From assembly GCA_964353855.1 (NCBI GenBank), contig CAYGWX010000003.1:1-64000 (forward strand): DNA of 64,000 nucleotides. The letters run 5' to 3'. The DNA comes from CAYGWX01 sp964353855 [NCBI: uncultured bacterium]. GTDB taxonomy: Bacteria; Edwardsbacteria; CAYGWX01. Positions 43,589-53,300 of this stretch are shown here, in pieces; position 1 is the first letter of the stretch, and every line of letters begins with the position of its first letter. The notes beneath the pieces are model-generated. The model did not search any database and was not told the DNA's origin. It saw nothing but the letters and a program-made list of their open reading frames with translations. The position numbers were made by a program, and so were the translations under genes.

Positions 43589-44993
43589 GAAAATGATCAT
43601 CCCCAAGAAGCACGAGATGCCCCGGCAGGATCCCCAGGCCCGGGCCAGGAACTTCAACGAGGTAGCCTTGGGCTATTCCGAGGAAACCGCGGTCCTGGAG
43701 GCCGACCGTTGCCTTTTGTGCAAAAAACCAACCTGCATATCCGGTTGCCCGGTGGAGATCGACATTCCCGCCTTCATCAAGCGGGTGGCCGAGAAGGATT
43801 TCCTGGGCGCGGTGCGGAAAGTGAAGGAAAAGAACGTGCTTCCCGCGATCTGCGGCCGTGTGTGCCCTCAGGAGGACCAGTGCGAGGTGGTCTGCGCCGT
43901 AGGTAAGAAGAACGAGCCTGTAGCTATCGGTCGTTTGGAGAGGTTCGTAGCCGATTACGAAGCTGCTCTGGGTAAGGTTGAGGTCCCCGAGAGGCCGGCT
44001 AAAACAGGGTTCAAAGTAGCTGTGGTCGGGGCCGGCCCGGCAGGCTTGACCGTGGCCGGAGACCTGATCCAGCTGGGACACGAGGTCACAGTCTTCGAGG
44101 CCCTGCACAAGTCCGGCGGCGTGCTGGTCTACGGCATTCCAGAGTTCCGTCTGCCCAAGGCCATTGTCCAGCGCGAGGTGGATTATCTTTCTAAGCTTGG
44201 GGTGGATATCCGGACGGGATACGTGATCGGCAAGACCGAGACTGTGGATGAGCTTCTGAATAATGGCTACGATGCGGTTTTCGTGGGAACAGGAGCCGGC
44301 CTTCCTTATTTCATGGACATCCCCGGCGAGAACTTGAACGGCGTGTATTCGGCGAATGAGTACCTGACGCGTTCCAATCTGATGAAGGCCTACCGCTTTC
44401 CGGAATATGATACCCCGATCCGCCTGGGCAAGTTAGTCGCGGTGGTGGGCGCTGGAAACGTGTCCATGGATTCAGCGCGAACCGCGCTGCGCTTGGGAGC
44501 TGATAAGGTCTACCTCGTCTATCGTCGCTCACGGGCGGAGATGCCGGCCCGTAGAGAAGAAGTCGAAAATGCCGAGGAGGAGGGGGTCGAATTCCGCCTT
44601 CTTACTAACCCGGTGCGAATTCTCGGCGATGAAGAGGGTTGGGTTAAGGGGATGGAGTGCCTGAAGATGGAATTGGGCGACCCGGACGACTCCGGTCGCC
44701 GTCGGCCGGTTCCCATCAAGGGATCGGAGTACGTGATCGAGGTAGATACCGTGGTGATGGCCATCGGACAGGGGCCGAACCCCCTCGTCCCGGCAACCAC
44801 CCCGGAGTTGCAGACCACCCGCCATGGCACAATCGTAGCCGATCAGGGGACTGGCAAGACGACCAAGAAGGGTGTGTTCACGGGAGGAGATATCATGACC
44901 GGAGCCGCCACCGTGATCCTGGCCATGGGCACCGGACGCAAGGCGGCACGGGCCATAAACACCTTTTTAAGAGATCCTGCCAGAACCTGGTAA
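43581..44993 (+). CDS. nfnB: NfnB-like/glutamate synthase small-chain-like flavoprotein
   Basis: 470 residues. The N-terminal cluster region has DRCLLCKKPTCISGCPVEIDIP near 46 and ICGRVCPQEDQCEVVC near 92. The first dinucleotide motif is VAVVGAGPAGLTVAGDLI near 140 and the second VAVVGAGNVSMDSARTALR near 285. VFTGGDIMTGAATVI lies near the end. Paired with the FAD/NAD subunit before it, this is the arrangement of NADH-dependent reduced ferredoxin:NADP oxidoreductase. Followed by a terminator. Confidence 0.88.
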   Translation: MPKKMIIPKKHEMPRQDPQARARNFNEVALGYSEETAVLEADRCLLCKKPTCISGCPVEIDIPAFIKRVAEKDFLGAVRKVKEKNVLPAICGRVCPQEDQCEVVCAVGKKNEPVAIGRLERFVADYEAALGKVEVPERPAKTGFKVAVVGAGPAGLTVAGDLIQLGHEVTVFEALHKSGGVLVYGIPEFRLPKAIVQREVDYLSKLGVDIRTGYVIGKTETVDELLNNGYDAVFVGTGAGLPYFMDIPGENLNGVYSANEYLTRSNLMKAYRFPEYDTPIRLGKLVAVVGAGNVSMDSARTALRLGADKVYLVYRRSRAEMPARREEVENAEEEGVEFRLLTNPVRILGDEEGWVKGMECLKMELGDPDDSGRRRPVPIKGSEYVIEVDTVVMAIGQGPNPLVPATTPELQTTRHGTIVADQGTGKTTKKGVFTGGDIMTGAATVILAMGTGRKAARAINTFLRDPARTW

Positions 44994-45012
44994 CATACTT
45001 CGGGACCGAAAA

Positions 45013-45043
45013 GGGCCTCGCCATTAAGGCGAGGCCTCCTTTA
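45013..45043 (+). terminator. Rho-independent terminator after nfnB
   Basis: Perfect 9-bp stem GGCCTCGCC (45013-45021) with GGCGAGGCC (45027-45035), ATTAA loop, followed by TCCTTTATT. Confidence 0.8.
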
Positions 45044-45103
45044 TTAAACCCTGGTTTTAAGGAACTGTGCGTTTTTTCAAGGGGTTGGAACAATGGGCAA
45101 CCC

Positions 45104-45133
45104 TTGACAAAATACTGTCAAATCGTTTAAAAT
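45104..45133 (+). promoter_or_regulatory. Promoter of the yceD-rpmF-plsX-fabH operon
   Basis: TTGACA (45104-45109), an 18-base spacer and TAAAAT (45128-45133); leader about 30 bases. Confidence 0.7.
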
Positions 45134-45170
45134 ATATTGTTTAATTACCATACAGCTGTCACGGTTTGCC

Positions 45171-45680
45171 ATGACCAGGATCGCGATTCGCTCCCTTTGC
45201 GAGGGGGAGAACCCATATGCCGTCTGTCACCCTGCCGAGGATCTCGGCCTGAAGATCGAAGGAGGGGCTTTGGCCGGTAAGGTGGACGTCCAGGGGGCCA
45301 TCGCAAAATCCCTGTCCTTTCTCGAGTTCAAAGGGATGCTCAATTTCCGGGTTGATTTCGAATGCGCCCGTTGCCTGAAACCCTTTCTCCGCGAGTTTCG
45401 GGTACCTTTTCGCTGTAGTTACGAGCAGGTGAACGAGGTTCGGCCGGGCTGGGAAGTTGCTCTGGATGTGCGTTATATACCAAGCTCGGCTCAGGATTTG
45501 GATATCCTACCTGAAGTTCGCGAGGCCATCGCCTTCGCGCTGCCTCTCGTTCCCCTCTGCCGCATGGACTGCCCCGGGCTTTGTCCCCGCTGCGGAAGTG
45601 ACCTCTCCTCGGGGGCCTGCGGGTGTAAACCCATGAAGCAGGATACGCCCTGGGAGGCGTTGAGAAAACTGAAAATCTAA
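45171..45680 (+). CDS. yceD: YceD/DUF177 family protein
   Basis: 169 residues. Homologues are found before rpmF in most bacteria and are linked to 23S rRNA accumulation. A central CARCLKPF (near 62) and a C-terminal zinc-type group CRMDCPGLCPRCG...CGC are visible. The position 15 bases before rpmF confirms the assignment. Confidence 0.88.
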   Translation: MTRIAIRSLCEGENPYAVCHPAEDLGLKIEGGALAGKVDVQGAIAKSLSFLEFKGMLNFRVDFECARCLKPFLREFRVPFRCSYEQVNEVRPGWEVALDVRYIPSSAQDLDILPEVREAIAFALPLVPLCRMDCPGLCPRCGSDLSSGACGCKPMKQDTPWEALRKLKI

Positions 45681-45695
45681 AGAGGAGAAGGAAGA

Positions 45696-45878
45696 ATGCC
45701 TGTCCCCAAACGTCGGCATTCCAATTCGCGCACCAACAAGCGCCGTGCGAATTGGAAGGTCCGTCCACCGACCGTGGCCACGTGCGGCCATTGCCACCAG
45801 CCCAAACCGCCCCACCGGGTCTGTCCGACCTGCGGCTACTACGGTGAGGAGCAGGTCATAGCCGTCAAGGAAACGTAG
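45696..45878 (+). CDS. rpmF: Ribosomal protein L32
   Basis: 60-residue 50S protein. The start is typical (PVPKRRHSNSRTNKRRANWK). It is a zinc-ribbon form with CGHC near 27 and CPTC near 40. AGAGGAGAAGG site before the ATG. Confidence 0.96.
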   Translation: MPVPKRRHSNSRTNKRRANWKVRPPTVATCGHCHQPKPPHRVCPTCGYYGEEQVIAVKET

Positions 45879-45894
45879 AGTACCTTTCCGCGCG

Positions 45895-46902
45895 ATGCGC
45901 ATCGGCATTGACGCCATGGGGGGCGACCATGCTCCCCGGAATCCGGTCCGAGGCGGAATCGAGGCCGCCCATCTCTGGCCCGATCTGGAGATCGTCCTTA
46001 TTGGCGAGGAGAGCCGAGTCCGGGGGGAGTTGGAGGAAGAGAAGAAGGTTCCCAGGAACATCAGCGTAGTCCATGCCCCGGAGGTCGTGGGGATGGACGA
46101 GCCTCCGGTTCAGGCCCTGCGCAAGAAGCGGAATTCCTCCCTGGGCGTTGCCACCCGATTGCAGCACGAGGGCCAGCTGGACGCCTTCATCTCAGCCGGT
46201 AACACCGGAGCGGTTATGGCCTTCAGCCTTACAGGCTTGGGAAGACTGGAGGGCGTTGAGCGTCCGGCCCTCGCCACCCTGATGCCCACCGAGCAGGGGA
46301 CTTGTGTGGTTCTTGACGTGGGCGCGAACCTGGATTCCAAGCCCGTTCACCTGGTGCGGTTCGGGATCATGGGTAGCCTGTTCACGAACTATGCCCTGGG
46401 CCGGGAAAAGCCCAAAGTAGGGCTCCTCTCGGTCGGGGAGGAGAGCACCAAGGGTGATGCCCTTACCGTCCGGGCTCACGAGCTCCTGGCCAAGACCAAC
46501 CTAAATTTCATCGGCAACGTTGAAGGCCAGGACGTCCTCAAAGGCAAGGCGGACGTCGTGGTCTGCGATGGGTTCGTGGGCAACGTGATCTTGAAATTCA
46601 CCGAGAGTGTGATGTCAATGCTCGAGGCCTCGATCCTGAAATACGTTTATACCAGTATCCGGGCCCGGGCCGGGGTCTTCCTGATGCGGCCTATCCTCAG
46701 GCGCTTCGCCAAGGATCTGGACTACGAAGAGTACGGCGGGGCCCCACTTCTGGGCATTCGTGGGACCGTGATCATCTGTCACGGCCGCTCCTCGGGCAAG
46801 GCCATCCGCAACGCGGTGCGCGTGGCCCGGCTTGTCGTGGAACAGGGGGTGAACGAAAAGATTAAGCAGGAAATGGCCCTCTTGAAGGGTGTGGAGGGCT
46901 GA
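45895..46902 (+). CDS. plsX: Phosphate acyltransferase PlsX
   Basis: Makes acyl phosphate from acyl-ACP for phospholipid synthesis. 335 residues. Typical MRIGIDAMGGDHAPRN opening, SAGNTGAVMAFSL near 100, and VVCDGFVGNVILKFTES near 222. The ATG has no obvious ribosome site. The stop overlaps fabH (TGATG). Confidence 0.95.
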   Translation: MRIGIDAMGGDHAPRNPVRGGIEAAHLWPDLEIVLIGEESRVRGELEEEKKVPRNISVVHAPEVVGMDEPPVQALRKKRNSSLGVATRLQHEGQLDAFISAGNTGAVMAFSLTGLGRLEGVERPALATLMPTEQGTCVVLDVGANLDSKPVHLVRFGIMGSLFTNYALGREKPKVGLLSVGEESTKGDALTVRAHELLAKTNLNFIGNVEGQDVLKGKADVVVCDGFVGNVILKFTESVMSMLEASILKYVYTSIRARAGVFLMRPILRRFAKDLDYEEYGGAPLLGIRGTVIICHGRSSGKAIRNAVRVARLVVEQGVNEKIKQEMALLKGVEG

Positions 46903-47879
46903 TGAAGGTCTTCCTCCTGGGCACGGGAAGCGCGGTCCCGGACAAGGTGCTGACCAATGCTTACTTCGAGAAGATCGTGGAGACCTCGGACGAATGGATC
47001 CGCACCCGGACAGGCATTCGCGAGCGGCGGATGGCGGATGAGAAAACCGTGTCCTCGGACCTGGCCCGTGAAGCATCCTTAAAGGCTCTGGAGATGTCCA
47101 AGGTCACAGTTAAGGACCTGGACATCATCCTGGTCGCCAATGTGACCGGGGATACCCCGTTTCCTTCCACGGCTTGCCACCTGCAAGCAAAGCTCGGAGC
47201 CAAGGGGGCTGTGGCTTTTGACATCGCCGCGGCCTGCTCAGGGTTCTTGTTCGGCCTGGAGATGGGGAGGAGCATCCTGGAAACGGGAAGATACAAGACG
47301 ATCCTCCTCGTGGGTGTGGAGATGCTCACCAGGATCACGGACTACAAGGATCGCAGTACCTGCGTCCTGTTCGGCGATGCCGCGGGAGCCGTGGTCCTGA
47401 AGCCCGGAACCAAAGGCCACGAGCTCCTGTCTGTTCATCTTGGCACCGACGGCTCTTTAGCTCATCTTCTCGAGCTACCCGCAGGGGGGTCCCGGCATCC
47501 GGCCTCCCACGAGACCGTGGAGAAAAGGATGCACTTTATGAAAATGTCCGGGCACGAGGTCTTCAAGCATGCGGTCCGGGCCATGCAGGATGCAGCGGTT
47601 ACGGCCCTCAAGCAGGCCGGACTCAAGGAGAGCGATGTGGATTTTCTGATTCCGCATCAAGCCAATATCCGGATCATTGACGCCACCGCAAAACGGTTGA
47701 AGCTCCCCTCTGAGAAAGTGTATGTGAATATCGACCGTTATGGCAACACCTCTACCGCTTCCATTCCTTTGGCGATGGATGAGGCCAACCGTAAAGGGCT
47801 TCTCAAAAAAGGCATGAACGTGGTCCTGGCTGCCTTCGGGGGTGGTCTCACATGGGCCGCAGCCGTGATCCGGTGGTAG
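46902..47879 (+). CDS. fabH: 3-oxoacyl-ACP synthase III
   Basis: Starts fatty-acid synthesis by condensing acetyl-CoA with malonyl-ACP. 325 residues. The catalytic triad is readable: C112 in AACSGFLFG, H252 in PHQANIRI and N282 in YGNTSTASIP. Translationally coupled to plsX. Followed by a 325-base gap before fabD, where a new transcript may begin. Confidence 0.96.
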   Translation: MKVFLLGTGSAVPDKVLTNAYFEKIVETSDEWIRTRTGIRERRMADEKTVSSDLAREASLKALEMSKVTVKDLDIILVANVTGDTPFPSTACHLQAKLGAKGAVAFDIAAACSGFLFGLEMGRSILETGRYKTILLVGVEMLTRITDYKDRSTCVLFGDAAGAVVLKPGTKGHELLSVHLGTDGSLAHLLELPAGGSRHPASHETVEKRMHFMKMSGHEVFKHAVRAMQDAAVTALKQAGLKESDVDFLIPHQANIRIIDATAKRLKLPSEKVYVNIDRYGNTSTASIPLAMDEANRKGLLKKGMNVVLAAFGGGLTWAAAVIRW

Positions 47880-47912
47880 GACAAGAGTTTCGGGGTTGGG
47901 ACCATCTTTGAA

Positions 47913-47940
47913 TTGAAGGATTATATCGTTTTGTTATCAT
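47913..47940 (+). promoter_or_regulatory. Possible promoter for fabD-fabG-acpP-fabF-rnc
   Basis: TTGAAG (47913-47918), a 16-base spacer and TATCAT (47935-47940) in the AT-rich first part of the fabH-fabD gap. The leader would be about 255 bases and would contain the period-11 array. Confidence 0.35.
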
Positions 47941-48030
47941 GTTAGTTAGACCATGTAAGTTAAAGCGGATATACATACGAGCACCTAAGTATAAATGAAC
48001 ATACGAAACTACCCCTATTTTCCGGTTAGG

Positions 48031-48085
48031 AGCTGTGAAGAGGGCGTGAAATGGGCGTGAGGTGGTCGTGAAGTGGTCGGAAACC
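48031..48085 (+). repeat. Period-11 tandem repeat, five units
   Basis: Units start at 48031, 48042, 48053, 48064 and 48075 and are of the type GGGCGTGAAAT; the first and last are the most diverged. It occupies the middle of the 325-base fabH-fabD gap, in which I see no gene. Confidence 0.8.
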
Positions 48086-48204
48086 CTTCCTGGATTGAGG
48101 AGCTTTGTCGGCCCTCCCGCTTGGGGAAAGGGCAGAGGGTGTTTGGCCATACCATACGGTTGTCGGACCTCCTTGGGCGCGAAAGTTAAAGTTCCGACCT
48201 GAAC

Positions 48205-49137
48205 ATGGCTAAGATTGCGTTCTTATTTCCTGGTCAGGGGTCGCAGTATGTGGGCATGGGAAAGGACCTTTATCAGGGCTTTGCCACAGCCAAGGCCATC
48301 TTTGAGGAGGCCAATAACGTCCTGGGCTTTGACCTGGCAAGGGTCTGCTTTGAAGGACCTGAAGAGGAGCTGAAGAAGACCAAGAACACGCAACCTGCGA
48401 TCCTGGTTCACAGCGTGGCAGTCTTGCGCTTGCTGATTAATGAAGGCATCCATCCGGACATGGCGGCCGGTCACAGTCTGGGTGAGTATTCGGCCCAGGT
48501 ATCCGCAGGCTCCCTCAAGTTTCAGGATGCGGTGCGCTTGGTGCGCCTCAGGGGGGAGCTGATGTATCAGGCAGGGTTGGATAGGCCCGGGACCATGGCG
48601 GCAATCGTTGGACTTTCGGGAGGGAAGGTGGAGGAACTTTGCCGCCAGGCATCGCAGAACGGCATTGTGTGTGTGGCGAACTACAATTCTCCAGTCCAGG
48701 TGGTCGTTTCCGGAGAGATAATTGCTGTGGAAATGGCGATGTCCTTGGCTAGGTCAGCCGGGGCGAAGATGACTGTAAAGCTTGAAGTTTCGGGGGCTTT
48801 TCACTCTCCCTTGATGGATGGCGCTTACCTGGGTCTTAAGGATGCCCTAGAAAAGATCGAGATCCATGAAGCACATTTCCCAGTGGTGGCGAACGCTTCT
48901 GCAGAGCCTGTCCTGAAGGCCTGCGATGTCCGAAGAATGCTCCAGGAGCAGTTGCTTTCCCCGGTACTCTGGGAGCCTTCCCTGCGCCGGATGATTGCAA
49001 TGGGAGCAACTCAGTTCTTGGAGCTCGGGCCTGGGAAAGTTCTGACAGGGCTCCTGAAAAAGTTGGAAGAAAACCTTTCCTGTGTTAACGTGGATGGGGC
49101 AGCGTCCCTGGCCGAAACCGTTGATAAATTGAGGTAA
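48205..49137 (+). CDS. fabD: Malonyl-CoA:ACP transacylase
   Basis: Loads malonyl groups on ACP. 310 residues. FPGQGSQYVGMG opening, catalytic S91 in GHSLGEYSA, and the His in SGAFHSPLM near 198. The ATG at 48205 lacks a convincing ribosome site. Confidence 0.96.
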   Translation: MAKIAFLFPGQGSQYVGMGKDLYQGFATAKAIFEEANNVLGFDLARVCFEGPEEELKKTKNTQPAILVHSVAVLRLLINEGIHPDMAAGHSLGEYSAQVSAGSLKFQDAVRLVRLRGELMYQAGLDRPGTMAAIVGLSGGKVEELCRQASQNGIVCVANYNSPVQVVVSGEIIAVEMAMSLARSAGAKMTVKLEVSGAFHSPLMDGAYLGLKDALEKIEIHEAHFPVVANASAEPVLKACDVRRMLQEQLLSPVLWEPSLRRMIAMGATQFLELGPGKVLTGLLKKLEENLSCVNVDGAASLAETVDKLR

Positions 49138-49142
49138 CGGGA

Positions 49143-49889
49143 ATGCCCGAAGGAAGCTTGAAGGGCAAAACGGCTCTGGTGACCGGAGCGGCGCAGGGAA
49201 TCGGTAAGGCGATCGGCCTCAGGCTGGGTCGAGAAGGGGCCGTGGTTGCTGCCTGCGACCTGAACCTGCCTTTGGCAGAGGCTACGGTCCAGGAGATCAG
49301 GGACTCGGGAGCAAAGGCTAAGGCCTACCTTTTGAATGTGACCAACGCCGAGGAAGTGGAGAGGGTCGTGGAAGAGGCAGCTAAGGAGTTCGGACACATA
49401 GACATCCTGGTGAACAACGCCGGGATCACGAAGGACGCCCTGCTTCTGCGCATGGAGGAGGAAGCCTGGGATGCGGTGTTGAGCGTGAACCTGAAAGGTA
49501 CGTTCCTTCTTTCCAAGGCCTGTGCCCGATTGATGATCAAGCAGCGCTTCGGCCGGATCGTGAACATCTCCTCCGTCAGCGGTCAGCGGGGCAATGCCGG
49601 GCAGTCGAACTATGCCGCATCCAAGGCGGGAATCATCGGGTTCACCAAATCCCTGTCCAAGGAGCTGGGAGCCCGGGGCGTCACGGTAAATGCGGTTGCC
49701 CCCGGATTCATCCAGACCGCCATGACCGAAGGCCTTCCCCAGGAGATCAAAGACTCTTACCTGATGCAGATCCCCCTGGGCCGGCTGGGTACGCCTGAGG
49801 ACATCGCCGGAGCTGTGGCCTTCCTATGCTCGGAGGACGGAGCCTATATCTCTGGCGAGATTCTGGGTGTGAACGGCGGCATGTACTGA
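49143..49889 (+). CDS. fabG: 3-oxoacyl-ACP reductase
   Basis: NADPH-dependent reductase of the elongation cycle. 248 residues. VTGAAQGIGKAIG near 13, NNAGITKDALLLRM near 90, catalytic YAASKAG near 155 and NAVAPGFIQTAMT near 182 are all canonical. Between fabD and acpP, as usual. Confidence 0.96.
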   Translation: MPEGSLKGKTALVTGAAQGIGKAIGLRLGREGAVVAACDLNLPLAEATVQEIRDSGAKAKAYLLNVTNAEEVERVVEEAAKEFGHIDILVNNAGITKDALLLRMEEEAWDAVLSVNLKGTFLLSKACARLMIKQRFGRIVNISSVSGQRGNAGQSNYAASKAGIIGFTKSLSKELGARGVTVNAVAPGFIQTAMTEGLPQEIKDSYLMQIPLGRLGTPEDIAGAVAFLCSEDGAYISGEILGVNGGMY

Positions 49890-49946
49890 TTTAAAAGTTA
49901 ATCGGGACCCCTTTAATAGAGAATCCCAAAGAGGAGGATGAGAGGC

Positions 49947-50198
49947 ATGGCATTGACGGACGATGTCAAAAAGATAATCGTAGAGCAATTGGGCGTGAAC
50001 GATGCGCAGGTGGTTACCACAGCGAAGTTCATCGAGGACTTGGGCGCCGATTCCCTGGACCAGGTGGAACTGATCATGGCCTTCGAGGAGAAATTTGGTC
50101 TGGAGATACCGGATGCCGAGGCCGAGAAACTGGTCACGGTAGGCACGGCCATCGAATACCTCGAAAAGAAGCTGGCCGAGAAAGGAACTGCAAAATAG
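49947..50198 (+). CDS. acpP: Acyl carrier protein
   Basis: 83 residues from ATG 49947, preferred to the ATG at 49938 because GAGGAGG (49931-49937) then has the right spacing. Phosphopantetheine attachment at S36 in [11 protein letters not shown]. Acidic four-helix protein. Confidence 0.96.
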   Translation: MALTDDVKKIIVEQLGVNDAQVVTTAKFIEDLGADSLDQVELIMAFEEKFGLEIPDAEAEKLVTVGTAIEYLEKKLAEKGTAK

Positions 50199-50220
50199 CC
50201 TGCCGGCTGATGATTCGACC

Positions 50221-51462
50221 ATGAAGAGACGGGTTGTCATCACCGGGATGGGCACCATAACCCCAGTCGGCCTGAATGTGAACGAGTTCTGGTCGTCGCT
50301 GGTGGCAGGCAAGGGGGGTGTAGGGCGTATCACGCGTTTCGACGCTTCCGCCTTCTCCACCCAAATCGCGGCCGAGGTAAAGGGTTTCGATCCATCCTCG
50401 GTCATCGACCGCAAGGAGCTCCGGCGGCAGGATCGTTTTGTGCATTATGCGATTGTGGCAACCCACGAGGCTTTGGTGGACTCCAAACTGGAGCTGGACA
50501 AGGAGGATCGCGACCGGATCGGGGTCTTGGTGGGATCCGGCATCGGAGGGACAGAGACTTGGGAGGCTCAGTTGCAAAAGCTGAGGGACTTCGGCCCAGA
50601 CCGGATCAGCCCATTTTTCGTTCCCATGATGATCATCGATATGGCTTCAGGCGAGATCTCCATCCGCTGGAACCTGAGGGGGCCCAATTTCGCCACGGTC
50701 TCGGCCTGTGCCACTTCCGCTCACGCCATCGGGGAATCCTTCCATATAATTACCCGCGGGGACGCGGACATTATGGTCACCGGAGGCAGCGAGGCGGCAA
50801 TCACTCCTCTGTCCATGGCAGGATTCTGCTCTATGCGGGCACTCTCCCGGCGCAACGACGCCCCGGAGAAAGCCTCTCGCCCCTTCGAATTGAACCGGGA
50901 TGGGTTCGTGATGGGGGAGGGATCGGGCATTCTGGTCTTGGAGGAAATGGAGAGGGCCAAAGCAAGGGGGGTGAGGATTTACGCTGAGTTGGCCGGGTAT
51001 GGCGCGACCGCTGACGCTTACCATATGACGGCCCCGGCGCCGGGAGGGGAGGGAGCGGCCCGTGCGATGCGGGCAGCTCTGTCCTCCGCAGGAATGTCAC
51101 CTGAGGAAGTCGGCTACGTGAACGCTCACGGGACTTCCACCGACTTGAACGATAAATACGAGACAATTGCTATCAAGACCGTTTTTGGGAGCCATGTCTC
51201 GAAACTGGCGATCAGTTCCACTAAGTCCCTGACCGGCCACCTGCTCGGGGCCGCCGGAGTCATCGAAACGATCGCCACCGCCAAGACCTTAGTCGAGGGC
51301 ATCGTTCATCCCACAATCAATTACGAGATCCCAGATCCGGAGTGTGATCTGGATTATGTGCCGAATAAGGCCAGGAAGCTTGCGGTCACCGCCGCGATCT
51401 CGAACTCCTTCGGTTTCGGCGGACACAACGTCTGTCTGGCGCTTAAAAGATATCAAGGGTAA
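50221..51462 (+). CDS. fabF: 3-oxoacyl-ACP synthase II
   Basis: Elongating condensing enzyme. 413 residues. Catalytic C163 in [11 protein letters not shown], with His in [11 protein letters not shown] near 303 and [11 protein letters not shown] near 340. Ends two bases before the rnc TTG. Confidence 0.96.
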   Translation: MKRRVVITGMGTITPVGLNVNEFWSSLVAGKGGVGRITRFDASAFSTQIAAEVKGFDPSSVIDRKELRRQDRFVHYAIVATHEALVDSKLELDKEDRDRIGVLVGSGIGGTETWEAQLQKLRDFGPDRISPFFVPMMIIDMASGEISIRWNLRGPNFATVSACATSAHAIGESFHIITRGDADIMVTGGSEAAITPLSMAGFCSMRALSRRNDAPEKASRPFELNRDGFVMGEGSGILVLEEMERAKARGVRIYAELAGYGATADAYHMTAPAPGGEGAARAMRAALSSAGMSPEEVGYVNAHGTSTDLNDKYETIAIKTVFGSHVSKLAISSTKSLTGHLLGAAGVIETIATAKTLVEGIVHPTINYEIPDPECDLDYVPNKARKLAVTAAISNSFGFGGHNVCLALKRYQG

Positions 51463-51464
51463 GT

Positions 51465-52202
51465 TTGAGACGTTTTCTTAGAGAGATATTTTCCAAGAAA
51501 AGGCCGGATCCCTTACGGCGTGCCCTGATCAGGGAGTTAGAGAGGACTTCGGGATGCCGTTTCCGTAATGTCACTCTTCTGGAACATGCCCTAACTCACC
51601 GTTCTCACGTGGCTCCCAAGCGGGAACGCTCCAATGAGCGTTTGGAGTTCCTGGGCGATGCCGTCCTCGGGCTCATCGTCTGCCAACATCTTTTTCATAT
51701 TTTTCCCGAGAAGCGTGAAGGCGAGCTTACGGAAGTTAAATCCAGGCTGGTCTCTAAGGCCGTCCTGGCCGAGCGAGCTCAGCGGATGGGATTGGGAAAG
51801 TACATGTTGATAAGCGAGTCCGAAATCCGGAACGGGGGTAGGGAACGACAAAGCATCCTGGCAGATGCCTACGAGGCTTTGATCGCGGCCGTTTATCTCG
51901 ACTGCGGGCTCAAATCGGCGCGCGAGTTCGTCACCCGGGATATTCTCGACGATATGGAAACCTTGTTTTCATCTCAGGAAGGAGTCAACTATAAAAGCCT
52001 TCTCCAGCATGAAGCCCAGGGCAAGAATCTTGGAAACCTGCGTTATCGGTTGAAGGCTGAACAGGGCCCGGAACACGACAAGACCTTCGATATCGAGGTC
52101 TGGATCGGGCGTCGGAAGTTTGGCAAAGGAAACGGACGAACCCGTAAGGAGGCAGAGCAGCGCGCGGCCTCGACCGCCTTGGTTAAGTTGCGAAGCGGAT
52201 GA
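51465..52202 (+). CDS. rnc: Ribonuclease III
   Basis: Cleaves double-stranded RNA in rRNA processing. 245 residues. Catalytic-domain signature ERLEFLGDAVLGLIV near 58 and LADAYEALIAAVYLD near 125; double-stranded-RNA-binding domain about 170-243. TTG start at 51465 with CAAGGGTAAG upstream. The usual fabF neighbour. Confidence 0.95.
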   Translation: MRRFLREIFSKKRPDPLRRALIRELERTSGCRFRNVTLLEHALTHRSHVAPKRERSNERLEFLGDAVLGLIVCQHLFHIFPEKREGELTEVKSRLVSKAVLAERAQRMGLGKYMLISESEIRNGGRERQSILADAYEALIAAVYLDCGLKSAREFVTRDILDDMETLFSSQEGVNYKSLLQHEAQGKNLGNLRYRLKAEQGPEHDKTFDIEVWIGRRKFGKGNGRTRKEAEQRAASTALVKLRSG

Positions 52203-52486
52203 TCTTCTTTTGCGACAGGATTAATGTTAGTCTTTCCGAGGAAGGATTACCCGTCCAATTCGTCTGGAAGGGCGTTAGCCGTAAAATCGTCAAAGTGGAA
52301 AGAGGTTGGCAGGAATACGGCCTGCCTAAAAGCGGTTCTCCCAAGAGTCAAACCTGGCTGCTAAGGCGCCACCGTAACTACTTTCGGGTTCGTACCGAGG
52401 AAGAGCGGCGTTTCCAGATCTATATGGATCGGGGCTCAAGGGGATTACGCCGAGAATGGATTTTGGAACAGGAGCTTGTTGATTGA
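52199..52486 (+). CDS. Small DUF6504-like protein
   Basis: 95 residues. The pattern PVQFVWKGVSRKIVKVERGW, then RRHRNYFRVRTEEERRFQIYMDRGSRG and a tryptophan-containing end, looks like the DUF6504 family, short beta-rich proteins of unknown role. ATG overlaps the rnc stop (ATGA). The etfB TTG follows after 19 bases. Confidence 0.6.
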   Translation: MIFFCDRINVSLSEEGLPVQFVWKGVSRKIVKVERGWQEYGLPKSGSPKSQTWLLRRHRNYFRVRTEEERRFQIYMDRGSRGLRREWILEQELVD

Positions 52487-52505
52487 TTCTAAAGGGGGAT
52501 AAAAC

Positions 52506-53291
52506 TTGAACATCGTCGTATGCATCAAACAGGTTCCGGATATTGCGACTATCCGATTTGAGCCGGGAGCGGAAAGGGTGGATATTTCCGGGGCCACTTT
52601 GATCATCAACCCGATGGACGAATACGCCCTCGAGGAAGGACTCCGCCTGAGAGAAAAATATGGGGGGAAAGTCACAGCCATTTCCCTGGGCACTAAGGAA
52701 ACCGAGGAGACTCTTCGAACCGCAATTGCTTTTGGAATTGACGAGGGGATATTGGTCTCCGATCCTCTTTTTGAGAGCAGCGATACTTATGTGACCGCTT
52801 ATGTTCTGGCTCAAGCAATTAAGAAGTTGGGCTCGTTCCATTTGGTTTTATTTGGTAAATCTAGCTCGGACAGTGATACGGCTTGGACGGGGCCTGCGGT
52901 AGCCGAATTTCTCGGCATCCCTGATGTGGCTTTCGTCAAAAAGATAGAAGAGATATCCGAGAGCAGGGCCCGGGTCCAGCGGATGATGGAGGAAGGCTCC
53001 GACCTTATTGAAACCTCTCTGCCGGCCGTGTTCACGGTTGTCAAAGAAATAAACGAACCTCGGCTGCCTTCCCTCAAGGGGAAATTGAAGGCCAAATCCT
53101 ATAAGGTCCCTATCTGGACCGCTACCGATTTAGGTATAGATTCTACCAAAATAGGAAAGGCTGGAGTCAAAAGCCAACTCCTAAGGATCTGGGTGCCTGA
53201 AGCCCGTAAGGGTGGTACTGTCTTTCAGGGTGAGCCTGAGGATGTTGCTGCCCAATTGGTGGAGATTTTAAAAGATCAACAAATCCTCTAA
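52506..53291 (+). CDS. etfB: Electron-transfer flavoprotein beta subunit
   Basis: 261 residues. Carries electrons from acyl-CoA dehydrogenase (one is at 3582), possibly with bifurcation. NIVVCIKQVPD opening, NPMDEYALEEGLRL near 38, GKSSSDSDTAWTGPAVAEFL near 118. TTG start at 52506 with AAAGGGGGAT upstream. etfA follows after nine bases. Confidence 0.94.
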   Translation: MNIVVCIKQVPDIATIRFEPGAERVDISGATLIINPMDEYALEEGLRLREKYGGKVTAISLGTKETEETLRTAIAFGIDEGILVSDPLFESSDTYVTAYVLAQAIKKLGSFHLVLFGKSSSDSDTAWTGPAVAEFLGIPDVAFVKKIEEISESRARVQRMMEEGSDLIETSLPAVFTVVKEINEPRLPSLKGKLKAKSYKVPIWTATDLGIDSTKIGKAGVKSQLLRIWVPEARKGGTVFQGEPEDVAAQLVEILKDQQIL

Positions 53292-53300
53292 AGAAGGACA

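Noticed and set aside
51465-52202. Idea that rnc and the fab genes were acquired as a foreign island
   Set aside because: Order, composition and start signals match the core genes around them; this is the common fab-rnc arrangement.
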